This document shows, piece after piece, positions 1 to 8,830 of a DNA stretch of 51,149 bases. Location of the stretch: positions 1 through 51,149 of the forward strand of contig JADFXB010000014.1 in NCBI GenBank assembly GCA_015233935.1, read 5' to 3'. Both the position numbers and the translations under genes were made by a program. This DNA comes from Magnetococcales bacterium. GTDB lineage: Bacteria; Pseudomonadota; Magnetococcia; Magnetococcales; JADFXB01. The notes beneath the pieces were generated by a model. It was not told the origin of the DNA. It saw nothing but the letters and a program-made list of their open reading frames with translations, and did no database searches. Position 1 is the stretch's first letter; each line of letters opens with the position of its first letter.

Positions 1-1422
1 GACAAAGAGGCCAACCCGGTGGAACGGGAAATGCTGCAAAAGATGGATCGGGAAGATTTGAAGGAATATTGGATCGTTGACAAGGAAAAGAATGCCATTC
101 GCTACATGCGGCCTATCATTCTGAAAAAAGAGTGTCTGCTCTGCCACGGGGTGGAAGCGGACAATCCGGGCGGCAAGGGCATGGATCCTTTGGGGATCAA
201 GATGGAGGGTTGGACCTATGGGGAGCAGCGGGGAGCCTTTGAAATCATCGCCGACCTGACCCCCATGCAGAAGGATATTGCTGATGTGTCGGTGCGAATC
301 GCCCTGTTGACCTTGGGCCTCTTGTTGTTGATTGGCACCCTCACCTCCTGGTTGGTGCGCCGGTTGGCCATTCAACCGGTGGGACAAATTCGTCACATGA
401 TCTCCCAGGTGGCGGATGGCAACCTGTCGGTAGCGGTTCCCACCATGGATAGCCACGATGATATTGGTAAAACGTTGGAATCCACCGGGGTGATGATCAA
501 TAAACTGCGGGATATTGTGGGACAGGTGATTGAAGCTTCGGTGTTGGTGACCGATGGCAGCCAGGCGTTGAGCAGCAGTTCACAGAGCCTCTCCCAGGGT
601 GCCACCGAACAGGCGGCATCCATTGAAGAGACCTCTGCCGCCATGGAGCAAATGTCCGCCAATATTGAACAGAATACTGAAAATGCGGTACAGACCGAGA
701 AAATTGCCCTGAAAGCTGCGGGCGATGCCTCGGAAAGTGGCCGGGCTGTGAGTGAGGCGGTTTCCGCCATGAAGGAGATTGCCGGTAAAATTTCTATCAT
801 CGAGGAAATTGCCCGCCAGACCAACCTGTTGGCCTTGAATGCGGCGATTGAGGCGGCCAGGGCAGGCGAGCATGGTAAAGGCTTTGCCGTGGTGGCCGCC
901 GAGGTGCGCAAACTGGCGGAACGCAGCCAGGTGGCGGCAGCGGAAATTACCCGTTTGTCGGGGACCAGTGTGCAGGTGGCGGAGCGGGCGGGTGAATTGT
1001 TGACCCGTCTGGTCCCGGATATTCAAAAGACGGCGGAGCTGGTGCAGGAAATTGCTGCCGCCAGCCGTGAGCAGACCACCGGTGCAAGTCAGATCAACGG
1101 TGCCATCCAACAGTTGGATCAAGTGATTCAACAAAATGCCGGTGCTTCCGAAGAGGTGGCTGCCACCGCCGACGAATTGCGGGATCAAGCCCAAAATCTG
1201 GATCATGCCATCAGCTTTTTCAATCTGGGTGGGGAAGCCAGAAAACATGCGGCCCCGGCGAAAACCCAACGCCGTCCTGCAACCACCATCCATCAGCCCC
1301 AGACCGCCAAATCCTTACCCGCCCCCAAAAAAGCCACACCGGCCAGACGGGCAGAGGATAAAGGGGCCATGTTGGACTTGGGCGAGAGCCACGCCCGGGA
1401 TGATGATTTTGAAAGGTTCTAG
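1..1422 (+). CDS. Methyl-accepting chemotaxis protein with heme-type sensor region (5' partial)
   Basis: The frame is open from base 1, so the N-terminus with the first membrane segment lies outside the window. Counting from the GTG at 19, the visible sensor part (about residues 1-85) has a CLLCH motif (Cys39-His43), the c-type heme attachment signature seen in DUF3365/Tll0287-like sensor domains. A membrane helix follows at about 92-112, a HAMP domain to about 165, and then the long methyl-accepting coiled coil. The highly conserved hairpin tip ([21 protein letters not shown]) is intact. The C-terminus ends in DDDFERF without a clear CheR-tethering pentapeptide. Family knowledge: it signals to CheA/CheW at the inner membrane. 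Inferred: a redox or gas-sensing receptor. No che genes are visible nearby. Confidence 0.93.
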   Translation, partial: DKEANPVEREMLQKMDREDLKEYWIVDKEKNAIRYMRPIILKKECLLCHGVEADNPGGKGMDPLGIKMEGWTYGEQRGAFEIIADLTPMQKDIADVSVRIALLTLGLLLLIGTLTSWLVRRLAIQPVGQIRHMISQVADGNLSVAVPTMDSHDDIGKTLESTGVMINKLRDIVGQVIEASVLVTDGSQALSSSSQSLSQGATEQAASIEETSAAMEQMSANIEQNTENAVQTEKIALKAAGDASESGRAVSEAVSAMKEIAGKISIIEEIARQTNLLALNAAIEAARAGEHGKGFAVVAAEVRKLAERSQVAAAEITRLSGTSVQVAERAGELLTRLVPDIQKTAELVQEIAAASREQTTGASQINGAIQQLDQVIQQNAGASEEVAATADELRDQAQNLDHAISFFNLGGEARKHAAPAKTQRRPATTIHQPQTAKSLPAPKKATPARRAEDKGAMLDLGESHARDDDFERF

Positions 1423-1436
1423 GTATTGAAGGGTTT

Positions 1437-1473
1437 CTTGGGACTTGTATGGATTTGCCATACAGGTCCCAAG
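1437..1473. terminator. Strong hairpin after the chemoreceptor gene
   Basis: A 16-bp stem (1437-1452 with 1458-1473, one G-U pair) closes a 5-nt loop 15 bases after the chemoreceptor stop. No clear T-run follows, so it may act as a transcript-end hairpin or a weak bidirectional terminator between the converging genes. Confidence 0.55.
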
Positions 1474-1475
1474 AT

Positions 1476-1727
1476 TCAGGCAGCTTCAATCAGAGGAATG
1501 GTGGCGGTGATGGTATCCCATGGCACCGCCAGTGCGCCCGATTCAACCCGTTGGATCAATCCAAATGTCAGTAGGGCTGTCACGTCTGTATGTACGTTTT
1601 TATAGTCTCAACCAAGCCGGTGGGACAATGCGCGGATACTGGACGGTCCATGTTGCTTCAAGGAACGCAGGATTTGCCAGCGATGGGGGAAATTATCGGG
1701 ACGCCCAACCAAATTTATATCTCCCGC
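1476..1727 (-). pseudogene. Remnant of an HVO_A0114-type helix-turn-helix regulator
   Basis: On the minus strand one frame reads as a winged-helix regulator. A first part resembles a recognition-helix region (RWQILRSLKQHGPSSIRALSHRLG), then an in-frame TGA at 1608-1610, then DYKNVHTDVTALLTFGLIQR and a tail containing VPWDTITATIPL. This matches my recollection of the C-terminal half of HVO_A0114-family DNA-binding proteins, where the sequence over the stop is normally uninterrupted (Arg in many members; CGA to TGA is one base change). There is also an upstream stop at 1728-1730 and no plausible start. It is probably a decayed antitoxin-like regulator. It sits just downstream of pbpC with no toxin partner visible. 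Confidence 0.5.
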
Positions 1728-1787
1728 CTAGAAAAGGATAAACAGCCCAATCCTCTTGGGAATCTATGGAAATTTTCCGCCTATAAA

Positions 1788-3956
1788 TCAACGATTTGAT
1801 TGTGTTGGTGTGCGGCCACGGACATGAAATTTGACCCGTTCCAATACTTCCCCCTCCTTGTCCAGCAATTCCAATTGGTGGTGGCCTATGGTTATCTGCC
1901 AACCGCTACTTTCCATCTTGTTTCCATCGATGCGCCAGCGTGCCGATGGGTCAAATGGGGTCATGCGGGGCAACAGCCTTTGTTGGGCGGGGGGAATGTC
2001 CCCATCCCATGCCAAAATTTGGCCATCCTTGGGATAATCGATGCGGGGGGCAAGATGAATTTTTTCCGCCAATAACACCTGCTCTACCTGGGTTCCCGGT
2101 AAAAACCATTCCCAACGCCGGGCCTCAAAGGGCGGTTGAAAGGTGATCTCTTTGGCTACCAGGCTTCCGGGCATGGCCATGGGGGGTTCTCCTTGCGGAT
2201 GCAGATAGCGCATGATTTCAGACCAAATCAAGGCCGCCCCCGTCACCCCGGAGACATCCCGCATGGGGGAGCCATCAAAATTGCCCACCCAAACTCCCAC
2301 GGTAAAGCGGGAGGTAAAACCGATGCACCAGTTATCCCGCATCTCTTTGCTGGTTCCGGTTTTGGCCGCACTCCAAAACGGAGTGGCAAGGGGGGAGTTT
2401 AAACCAAAGGTGAGGCTGCGTGCCACCGGATCGGCCAAGATATGGGTCACCAGTGCAGCAGCCTCCCCATGCATCACCTGTACCTGGTGGGTGGGAGTGT
2501 CCTGGGGGTGCCAGGTCAAGGGGGACCAAATACCACCCCGCGCCAAGGTGCGAAAGGCGTTGGTGAGCGACCACAAACGAACCTCCACCCCGCCCAAGGC
2601 CATGGCATAACCATAAAAATCAGCCTGTTCCGTCAAACCATCGATGCCCAGTTGATGCAATCGTTCCTGAAAGGGGGAAAGACCGGTCAACTGCAACAGC
2701 CGAACCGCCGGTACATTGAGAGAGCTGGCCAACGCGGTGCGGGCACTGACCCACCCTTTGAAATCCCGATCATAGTTTTGCGGTACGTAAAGGCCATAGG
2801 GGGTCAAAAGGTCCAACGGACCATCCAGCAACAGGGTAGCCGGGGTGATATAACGCTTTTCCAAGGCCAATTGATACAAAAAGGGTTTCAGGGTGGAACC
2901 TGCGGAACGCAACGCCTGCACTCCATCCACATAACGGGTCTCTTCCGGCTCCCCCACATTGCCAACGTAGGCCACTACCTCCCCACGTTGGGTATCCACC
3001 ACCAAAACCGCCGCCTGGGAGACATGATGGTGTTGCAATTGTTTGATCTGTTGGCGGACCTGCTCCGTAACAAAGTGTTGGAGCCTCTCATCCAGGGTGG
3101 TGGTGACACGTCTCTCCCCCTCTTTGCCACGCATGGCCCAGCGACTGGCATGGGGGGCCAATACCCAGCGGGGCACAATGCGGGGGGGCAGGGATAAGGT
3201 TTTTTGCGCTAACTCCTGCAAGGCATCGCAAGAATCATCCAAAGCAAGACGGGTGGCCAGGCGGCAAGCCCGCTTGCTTACCAGATTCGGGGAGGCGTTG
3301 GGTGCCCGCATGAGTACGGTTAATAACAAGGCTTCTGGTCGGGTCAAACCTTGGCTCTCTTTGTCGAACAATCCCCGGCTGGCGGTGGAGATTCCCTGTA
3401 GCTCACCCCGAAAGGTCACAAGATTTAAATAGGCTTCCAGAATTTCCTCTTTGGACCAAACCCATTCCAGACGCCAGGCCCAAACCATTTGTTGTATTTT
3501 ATCCCAAAGGGTGCGCCGTCCGGCGGGGGCCTGTTGGGGTTGCAACAGGGAGAACAATTGCATGGTAATGGTGCTGGCCCCCCGTTTGGCCCCATCGGTC
3601 AAACGCTGGATTGCTGCCTGACCCACGGCCAACAGGTCCACCCCGCCGTGCTGGAAAAAGCGTTGATCTTCTTCCGCCACCACCAGGGAAATCAGGATGG
3701 GGGAAATTTTATCCAGGGTAACCCAGGGCAAGCGTCGGATGTGGTGATCCACCCGCCACTCTTGCAAGGGTTGCCCATGGCGATCCAAGAGCAGGGCATC
3801 GCTGGGCAGATAGTTTTGTTTAACCAGGGAAAAAGATTGAATACCCGGAGATAGCCCATGCCCCATAAACCCCAGCAGGGCAACCGCAAGGGTTATCCCT
3901 GCCAGCCAACACTTAGGAGTGCAACGGAATGTGATCACGGTGTGAGGCACTGTCAA
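1788..3956 (-). CDS. pbpC: Penicillin-binding protein 1C
   Basis: Bifunctional peptidoglycan glycosyltransferase/transpeptidase of 722 residues, the usual PbpC length. An N-terminal membrane anchor lies at about residues 13-33. The glycosyltransferase 51 domain carries the catalytic-Glu motif AEEDQRFFQHGGVD. The transpeptidase domain has the active-site serine in AGSTLKPF, then SSLN and KTGTS, all intact. The C-terminal part (from about residue 630) matches the BiPBP_C domain that distinguishes PbpC from PBP1a/1b. It acts on the periplasmic face of the inner membrane. It is transcribed alone; no alpha-2-macroglobulin partner gene (often next to pbpC) is present here. Confidence 0.95.
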   Translation of the reverse strand: MTVPHTVITFRCTPKCWLAGITLAVALLGFMGHGLSPGIQSFSLVKQNYLPSDALLLDRHGQPLQEWRVDHHIRRLPWVTLDKISPILISLVVAEEDQRFFQHGGVDLLAVGQAAIQRLTDGAKRGASTITMQLFSLLQPQQAPAGRRTLWDKIQQMVWAWRLEWVWSKEEILEAYLNLVTFRGELQGISTASRGLFDKESQGLTRPEALLLTVLMRAPNASPNLVSKRACRLATRLALDDSCDALQELAQKTLSLPPRIVPRWVLAPHASRWAMRGKEGERRVTTTLDERLQHFVTEQVRQQIKQLQHHHVSQAAVLVVDTQRGEVVAYVGNVGEPEETRYVDGVQALRSAGSTLKPFLYQLALEKRYITPATLLLDGPLDLLTPYGLYVPQNYDRDFKGWVSARTALASSLNVPAVRLLQLTGLSPFQERLHQLGIDGLTEQADFYGYAMALGGVEVRLWSLTNAFRTLARGGIWSPLTWHPQDTPTHQVQVMHGEAAALVTHILADPVARSLTFGLNSPLATPFWSAAKTGTSKEMRDNWCIGFTSRFTVGVWVGNFDGSPMRDVSGVTGAALIWSEIMRYLHPQGEPPMAMPGSLVAKEITFQPPFEARRWEWFLPGTQVEQVLLAEKIHLAPRIDYPKDGQILAWDGDIPPAQQRLLPRMTPFDPSARWRIDGNKMESSGWQITIGHHQLELLDKEGEVLERVKFHVRGRTPTQSNR

Positions 3957-4483
3957 ATGGATAAAGTTTCCCAGCCTCTGGTAGACCGGGATGATGAAAA
4001 CATTCCCTGCACTCTACCACGGTTCCCGCTATCCTGGCGAGATCCTTAACGATCCGGTTTGGTTCTGCCAGCACCTTTACACGCATACCAAGAAGGATGA
4101 GAAATGCTGTAAGATGAGTAGGTCGATGAATACTTCTGGATTTGACTCTGTGAATTCCTGACTTCCTATGGAAAGGCTAATAGAAGATTGCAAATAAGTA
4201 CCAGCCACCGATACAAGGAAATGCATCCCTTTCACCCTGTCTACTGAATTTTCGTTTTGTCCAGGTAAAGCTGGGTTTCATAAATGAAACAATCTTTTGC
4301 AATAGCCTATGTGTACGCATCTGATTAACTATTCGGAAGTGTGAATTTTTCAGAGGTGAACCAAACCCGCTCGGAGGCTTAATTCTTATGTTGCGTGATG
4401 CCATGAATATGTAGTATCTGTTGGCTTTTCGTTCACACCCACGGCTTTGACCCTGTGGCGGTGTAAGTAATCCAGCAAGCAGA
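3957..4483. other. Gene-free stretch upstream of pbpC
   Basis: About 530 bases without a convincing gene. A 131-codon minus-strand frame (4177-4572) has no recognisable motif, odd composition and overlaps the DUF4351 relic, so I do not call it. The pbpC promoter should lie at the left edge. Confidence 0.4.
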
Positions 4484-4633
4484 ATGGAAATGCTGCTTGA
4501 CCAACTACAAAATTGTTTTGGTAAGGTTCCAGATTGGGCACGATCCAAACTCACTGAGGCTGACCTGGACACCCTGAAGGGATGGAGTAAAAGAATTTTT
4601 GGCGCGGAAAAAATCGAACATGTTATTCAGTAG
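4484..4633 (+). pseudogene. C-terminal remnant of a DUF4351 / Rpn-family protein
   Basis: A 49-codon frame (open back to 4451) encodes a fragment with LLDQLQNCFGKVPDWARSKL and a tail ending KIEHVIQ. The pattern L-x2-Q-x3-F-G-x-(L/V)-P-x-W-x6-L is typical of the DUF4351 domain at the C-terminus of Rpn-type putative nucleases/transposases. The catalytic N-terminal PD-(D/E)XK part is missing, so this is most likely a truncated relic. Its surroundings are AT-rich and otherwise non-coding. Confidence 0.5.
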
Positions 4634-4809
4634 ATTTCTTGCCTGTTGGGAATTTGGTTGCTAAGAGACATGTCGAACAATCTGTATCCTTTCCTTCGTA
4701 GTAGCATTGAATGATTTTTGTTTGTTGATCGTATAATTATGATAAATATTTTTATTTTGCAGAGTGATCTCTTGAGGGGATTTTAGGGACGTCTGCCTAA
4801 ATTCCAAAT

Positions 4810-4854
4810 TTGGTAAGGTGTCACGGAAGATAATTTTGGTAGGCTGTCACGGAA
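4810..4854 (+). repeat. Pair of 19-bp direct repeats in an AT-rich gap
   Basis: Copies at 4810-4828 and 4836-4854 share 17 of 19 bases, with the core TGTCACGGAA. They lie in a gene-free AT-rich stretch (4634-5076) upstream of the zinc-ribbon protein. They could be the end of a lost insertion sequence or a regulator-binding tandem. No transposase is next to them. Nothing else is recognisable in 4634-5076. Confidence 0.5.
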
Positions 4855-5076
4855 TGTCGCCTATTTTAATAGAGCGTTACTGAAACTTCTAATGATTAGA
4901 AATTTTTTTTACTCTTGCGCTGTGTATGATCGGTATGATACAAGGTACTGGAAGTTATGCGTGATGCATGGCAATAGGCTTGGATTGGGTAGGGTTATGG
5001 TAATCTGTGGCGAGGCTATTTAAGTTCGGATGTTATTGGATTTCCATGTCCTCAACACGTTTTTCAGGGGGGTGGT

Positions 5077-6054
5077 ATGTATTACGAATCGACTAAATGC
5101 ATAGTTTGTGGAACTCAAGGAGCAGTATCCCCAACTATTGGTACTGATGACAAGCCAGCAGATGCAAGCCCTGAAGGAATGCGAATGGCATGGGAATGCC
5201 AAAGATGTGGATTTTTTGAGACCAGTGCTTCGGCAAGAGACTTTTTTCTAGTCGAACAAAGTGATATCGTTCGGGCAAAAATATCTGGGTGGATTCGTGA
5301 TCAATATACTTCTGGAAGTGTTGCAAAGGTGACTTTGGACACTTTGAACCACGTTACTTCTCGCCCTATTCCTTCTACCATTGAACGAGTCAACAGATTG
5401 CTTCTTGAAGCTGCGCGTGGACAGGAATTCCTTGGGGAGCGTTTTGATGCAGAAGAGCCTCGTTTTCTGGCTGCGACTTATTCAGCTAACCGGGAGGACA
5501 TTGATTTCATAATGAGTTTTTTGTCCAGCCAGGGCTTAGCCGAATATAAAACTCTTGGCGGCGGAAAAAATGCTGAGATTCTTCCTCTCGGTTATGTCCG
5601 GGTAGATGAGTTGACCAGAAAATCATCAGATTCCGTGCAGGGTTTCGTGGCCATGTGGTTCAAGGAAGAACTGATTGACACCTATGCCCAAGGCTTCGAA
5701 CAAGGCATCCTGAACGCTGGATACAATCCGACACGGATGGATCGGGTCGAGCATATCAACCGGATTGATGACGAGATCATTGCCCAAATAAAACAGTCCC
5801 GCTTTGTCGTTGCCGACTTCACCGGTCATCGGAGCGGGGTTTATTTTGAAGCCGGGTTCGCCCTGGGCATGAACCTGCCGGTGATCTGGACCTGCCACAA
5901 AGATGATATGGCCAATCTTCATTTCGACATCCGGCAATTCAACTACATCGACTGGGAAACAATCGACGAGTTAACTAAGCGTCTTCAAATGCGTATTGAA
6001 GCAGTTCTTGGTCCTGGCCCGTATAAGAAATCTAGGGACGGTTTAATCGGCTAA
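5077..6054 (+). CDS. Zinc-ribbon protein with nucleoside 2-deoxyribosyltransferase-like C-terminal domain
   Basis: 325 residues. The N-terminus has paired cysteines C8/C11 and C41/C44 (CIVC, CQRC), a probable zinc ribbon. The middle (about 70-180) is mostly helical and may be a winged helix; I do not recognise it. The C-terminal domain (about 188-310) resembles the deoxyribosyltransferase/TIR-like Rossmann fold: FVAMWF at its start, then RIDDEIIAQIK, SRFVVADFTG and GVYFEAGFALG, where the Glu is in the position of the catalytic residue. Family knowledge: such domains cleave nucleosides or nucleotides, and several act as effectors in antiviral systems. The gene stands alone with an AT-rich upstream region, and its first half is visibly AT-richer than its second, suggesting acquired DNA. 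Function unproven. Confidence 0.75.
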   Translation: MYYESTKCIVCGTQGAVSPTIGTDDKPADASPEGMRMAWECQRCGFFETSASARDFFLVEQSDIVRAKISGWIRDQYTSGSVAKVTLDTLNHVTSRPIPSTIERVNRLLLEAARGQEFLGERFDAEEPRFLAATYSANREDIDFIMSFLSSQGLAEYKTLGGGKNAEILPLGYVRVDELTRKSSDSVQGFVAMWFKEELIDTYAQGFEQGILNAGYNPTRMDRVEHINRIDDEIIAQIKQSRFVVADFTGHRSGVYFEAGFALGMNLPVIWTCHKDDMANLHFDIRQFNYIDWETIDELTKRLQMRIEAVLGPGPYKKSRDGLIG

Positions 6055-6114
6055 ATCTTTGGACGTATATGGACCGCTCCTGGTAAGCAAAAGGAAAATT
6101 TGAATGAAATTATG

Positions 6115-6261
6115 CTAACACCCAATTAAATTTTGAATTTTGTCGGGTATCCGAACAATTGCGATTGGGTTTGATTTAGCCCCCGAATATGCATACCAGT
6201 CGGTGAAAGGATAAATTCCGGTCTGGCAATCCATGCGTATGGCAAAATCAGCCTGATTCAT
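6115..6261 (-). other. Possible small ORF or frameshifted gene relic in the 6.05-6.35 kb gap
   Basis: A 48-codon minus-strand frame begins at the ATG read from 6261. An overlapping upstream frame (a stretch containing LALEQIVKFFPNQRWECALN) runs into a stop shortly after, which looks like one protein split by a frameshift. I recognise no family. It lies between two accessory genes and is best treated as a possible relic. Confidence 0.2.
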
Positions 6262-6348
6262 TTAACGCGCACTCCCACCTTTGGTTGGGAAAGAATTTTA
6301 CAATTTGCTCTAAAGCAAGATTCTCCGTGAAACCCCCCTAAACAAGGC

Positions 6349-6531
6349 CTACGATTGAGGAACCTGTTTGTTTGGTTGCTCCGTAATGATTGGAGTGTGC
6401 CGAATCACAGGTTCAAAACCAGCTTCCCGGATTTGACGTTGTGCTTTTTCGGCGGCGCGTTTGATGGCTATTTCTGCAAGGCGAAAATCCGGGTCATTTA
6501 ATCTTTGAACGTTGTCAGGTGCGTTAATCAT
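6349..6531 (-). CDS. Small partner protein of the zeta-toxin-like kinase
   Basis: 60 residues, charged and helical, rich in Ala, Arg and Glu (EIAIKRAAEKAQRQIREAGF), with no membrane segment. It starts 8 bases before the end of the upstream kinase gene, so translation is probably coupled. Classical epsilon/zeta modules place the antitoxin before the toxin; here the small gene follows. An antitoxin or regulatory role is only inferred from this linkage. Confidence 0.6.
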   Translation of the reverse strand: MINAPDNVQRLNDPDFRLAEIAIKRAAEKAQRQIREAGFEPVIRHTPIITEQPNKQVPQS

Positions 6532-7051
6532 GGTAATTTTCTTCCTTTAGCAGTACTGGAACAAGACCGCTGGTGTCGTATAATGCCCACTGGTTGACGA
6601 GCGGGCGATAGAATGAATAAAAATTGTGCCACCCCTTGCTATAACGGCGGCGGATAATTCCCTCAGGAACAGAATGTCCCCCCATGCTGACCCGCAGCTT
6701 GACCCGTTGAATAGCCAATTCCACATCTGGAAGTGAGAGAAAAATAAGTTTGACATGATAACCCATAGCTTGCCATTTTGGGATGTGGAATCCATAGCTT
6801 CGTCCGCTAAGAGTTGTTTCAAAAGCAAAATCAATTCTTTGGCGAGTAAGACTATTGATTTGCTCCAGCATCAACCGCCCGGCTTGTATGGCCGCATATT
6901 CGGGGGCAAAAGGACTCAGCCCGGCGGCAATCAAATCAGCATTGATAAAATGGAGACAGTGTATTTCTTTTGGAAGATACTCTTGTGCGAAGGTAGTCTT
7001 ACCAGCACCGTTTGGGCCAGCCAGGATTAAGATCTTGCGAGGTACGCCCAC
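6524..7051 (-). CDS. Zeta-toxin-like P-loop kinase
   Basis: 175 residues. A Walker A motif stands at the N-terminus (LAGPNGAGKTTFA), followed by NADLIAAGLSP and FETTLSGRSY, the nucleotide- and substrate-binding pattern of the zeta toxin/AAA_33 family. The C-terminal half holds an Arg-rich lid with RRRYSKGWHNFY. Family knowledge: zeta toxins phosphorylate UDP-N-acetylglucosamine and block cell-wall synthesis; chromosomal relatives of this length are mostly uncharacterised. It overlaps the 60-codon gene downstream by 8 bases, so it is the first gene of a two-gene unit. Confidence 0.85.
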   Translation of the reverse strand: MGVPRKILILAGPNGAGKTTFAQEYLPKEIHCLHFINADLIAAGLSPFAPEYAAIQAGRLMLEQINSLTRQRIDFAFETTLSGRSYGFHIPKWQAMGYHVKLIFLSLPDVELAIQRVKLRVSMGGHSVPEGIIRRRYSKGWHNFYSFYRPLVNQWALYDTSGLVPVLLKEENYHD

Positions 7052-7190
7052 TCTATGCTTTTCCCTTTCAAAAATTATGGCAGAAGGCTGTTGGAGATAG
7101 TCTGGGGAACTTGCTTGGAAAGAGCAAGAATTTTATACGGGTTGGACAGAGCCAAGGAAAGAAAAAATTTTAGTTCTTATATTTGAGATA

Positions 7191-8153
7191 TCAACATCGA
7201 TCCACCGGAAAATTAATAACTTCGCTCAAACGATTGGCCCCCGTAGCCAGCATGACTAAACGGTCCATACCCAGGGCTACCCCGGAACAGGGAGGCATGC
7301 CTGCTTGCAGGGCGGCGAGAAAGTGGTGGTCTAGCGGGAGGGGGGAGAGGCCTGCGGTTTGTCGCTCTTGGTTGGCCTGTTGCAAACGGGCTTCTTGTTC
7401 GTGGGCGTCTGTCAGTTCTTGATAGCCGTTGGCCAACTCGAGGCCGTTCACATACAGTTCAAAGCGACGGGCGGTGGCGGGGGGGCCGGGGTCGATACAG
7501 GCCATGGCGGCCCGGTTCACCGGATAGTGGGTGAGAAAAATGGCTCCCCCTTCCCTTCCAAACCCAACCTCGATGCAAAAGGTGAGGAGAAAATCCAGAA
7601 GCTCCTCTCTTGTCAAGTTGGTGGGTGGTTGCAAACCTTGTCCATGAGCCGCCTGTTGTAAATCCTCCAGCGAAGCCACAAAGGGATCCACCCCGCAATA
7701 CTGGATGAACGCCTCTTGAAAGGTTAAATATCGGGCCTCTGTGAGAGGGAGATGGCTTGCCACCAGTTCAAAGACCTCGGCCATCAATTGTTCCATGCTC
7801 CAATGGGGGCGATACCATTCCAGCATGGTGAACTCAGGATTATGCAACCTGCCCGCCTCACCCCGGCGGAAGGTATGACAAATTTGATAGATGGCCCCGC
7901 TTCCCGCCGCCAGCAATCGTTTCATGGCGGTTTCCGGGGAGGTGATCAAATAATAGGATTCCTCGCCACCCAAGGGGGAAAGGGTTGCCAGGGGTTCAAT
8001 CTGGTTTTCAGCAGGGGGAGCGGAGCAGAGGAGGGGGGTTTCAACTTCCAACACCTGGCGGGCGGCAAAAAAGGCCCTTGTTTTGGCCAGAAGACCTGCC
8101 CTTGCCGCCAGTCGTTGCAGACTGGCGGCAGGCATCCACAACGGGGTGTTCAA
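7191..8153 (-). CDS. epmA: Elongation factor P--(R)-beta-lysine ligase
   Basis: 320 residues, the length of EpmA (GenX/PoxA), a class II lysyl-tRNA synthetase paralogue that lacks the anticodon-binding domain. It activates (R)-beta-lysine and joins it to a lysine of EF-P. Class II motifs are visible: the motif 1 region around VLEVETPLL, motif 2 in the FRRGEAGRLHNPEFTMLEWY stretch, and motif 3 near GVALGMDRLVML. Its ATG overlaps the efp stop (8150-8153), so efp and epmA are translationally coupled. epmB lies about 2.8 kb away, facing the other way, beyond the Septu-like cassette. Confidence 0.95.
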   Translation of the reverse strand: MNTPLWMPAASLQRLAARAGLLAKTRAFFAARQVLEVETPLLCSAPPAENQIEPLATLSPLGGEESYYLITSPETAMKRLLAAGSGAIYQICHTFRRGEAGRLHNPEFTMLEWYRPHWSMEQLMAEVFELVASHLPLTEARYLTFQEAFIQYCGVDPFVASLEDLQQAAHGQGLQPPTNLTREELLDFLLTFCIEVGFGREGGAIFLTHYPVNRAAMACIDPGPPATARRFELYVNGLELANGYQELTDAHEQEARLQQANQERQTAGLSPLPLDHHFLAALQAGMPPCSGVALGMDRLVMLATGANRLSEVINFPVDRC

Positions 8154-8713
8154 TCTTTGGCCCGTTCCACATATTCCGCCGTGCGGGTATCCACTTTCAG
8201 CCGATCCCCTTCATTGACAAACAAGGGAACCTTGATCACCGCGCCGGTCTCCATGGTGGCAGGCTTGGTGGCACCGGTGACCGTGTCGCCCTTCATGCCG
8301 GGGTCGCACTGGGCCACCGTCAAAATGACAAAGGGAGGTGGCATCACGGAAATGGCCTTGCCCTTCCAGAAGGTGACCAGGTAGGTCATTTGCTCTTTCA
8401 GCCAGTCGGAGGCCAACGCCACCTGTGCCTGATTGAGGGCCGCCTGTTCATAGTTGGCGGGGTTCATGAAATGCCAGAACTCTCCATCACTGTAGAGATA
8501 TTGCATCTCCTGATCCACCACGTCCGCCTTGGCCACCATGTCGGAGGCTTTGAAGGTGCGTTCGATGACTCGGCCATCCAATAAGTTTTTGATGCGAATT
8601 TTGGTAAAAGCCTGGCCCTTGCCGGGCTTGACAAAGTCCGCAGAAACGATATACCAGGGCAGATCGTCAATTTCTACTCGACTGCCTTGACGTAACTGGT
8701 TGTGGTTCAGCAT
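8150..8713 (-). CDS. efp: Elongation factor P
   Basis: 187 residues with the three-domain EF-P fold. It binds the ribosome between the P and E sites and relieves stalling at polyproline stretches. The modification loop reads VKPGKGQAF with Lys32 as the residue expected to receive beta-lysine, which fits the presence of epmA and epmB. The C-terminal S1/OB-like domain contains GDTVTGATKPATMETGA, the EF-P signature region. It is the first gene of efp-epmA. Confidence 0.97.
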   Translation of the reverse strand: MLNHNQLRQGSRVEIDDLPWYIVSADFVKPGKGQAFTKIRIKNLLDGRVIERTFKASDMVAKADVVDQEMQYLYSDGEFWHFMNPANYEQAALNQAQVALASDWLKEQMTYLVTFWKGKAISVMPPPFVILTVAQCDPGMKGDTVTGATKPATMETGAVIKVPLFVNEGDRLKVDTRTAEYVERAKD

Positions 8714-8830
8714 GGTTTCCTCATAACATCGTGAAGGTCTACAGGATACAAAGGCTAATTCACTAGTCTATCACCAATTCAACCATGAATCACCCCATGC
8801 CGCACATAGCGGGATCTTTTTTCCCGTTCC

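Noticed and set aside
4177-4572. 131-codon minus-strand frame as a gene
   Set aside because: No motif, odd composition, no ribosome site, and it overlaps the more plausible DUF4351 relic on the plus strand.
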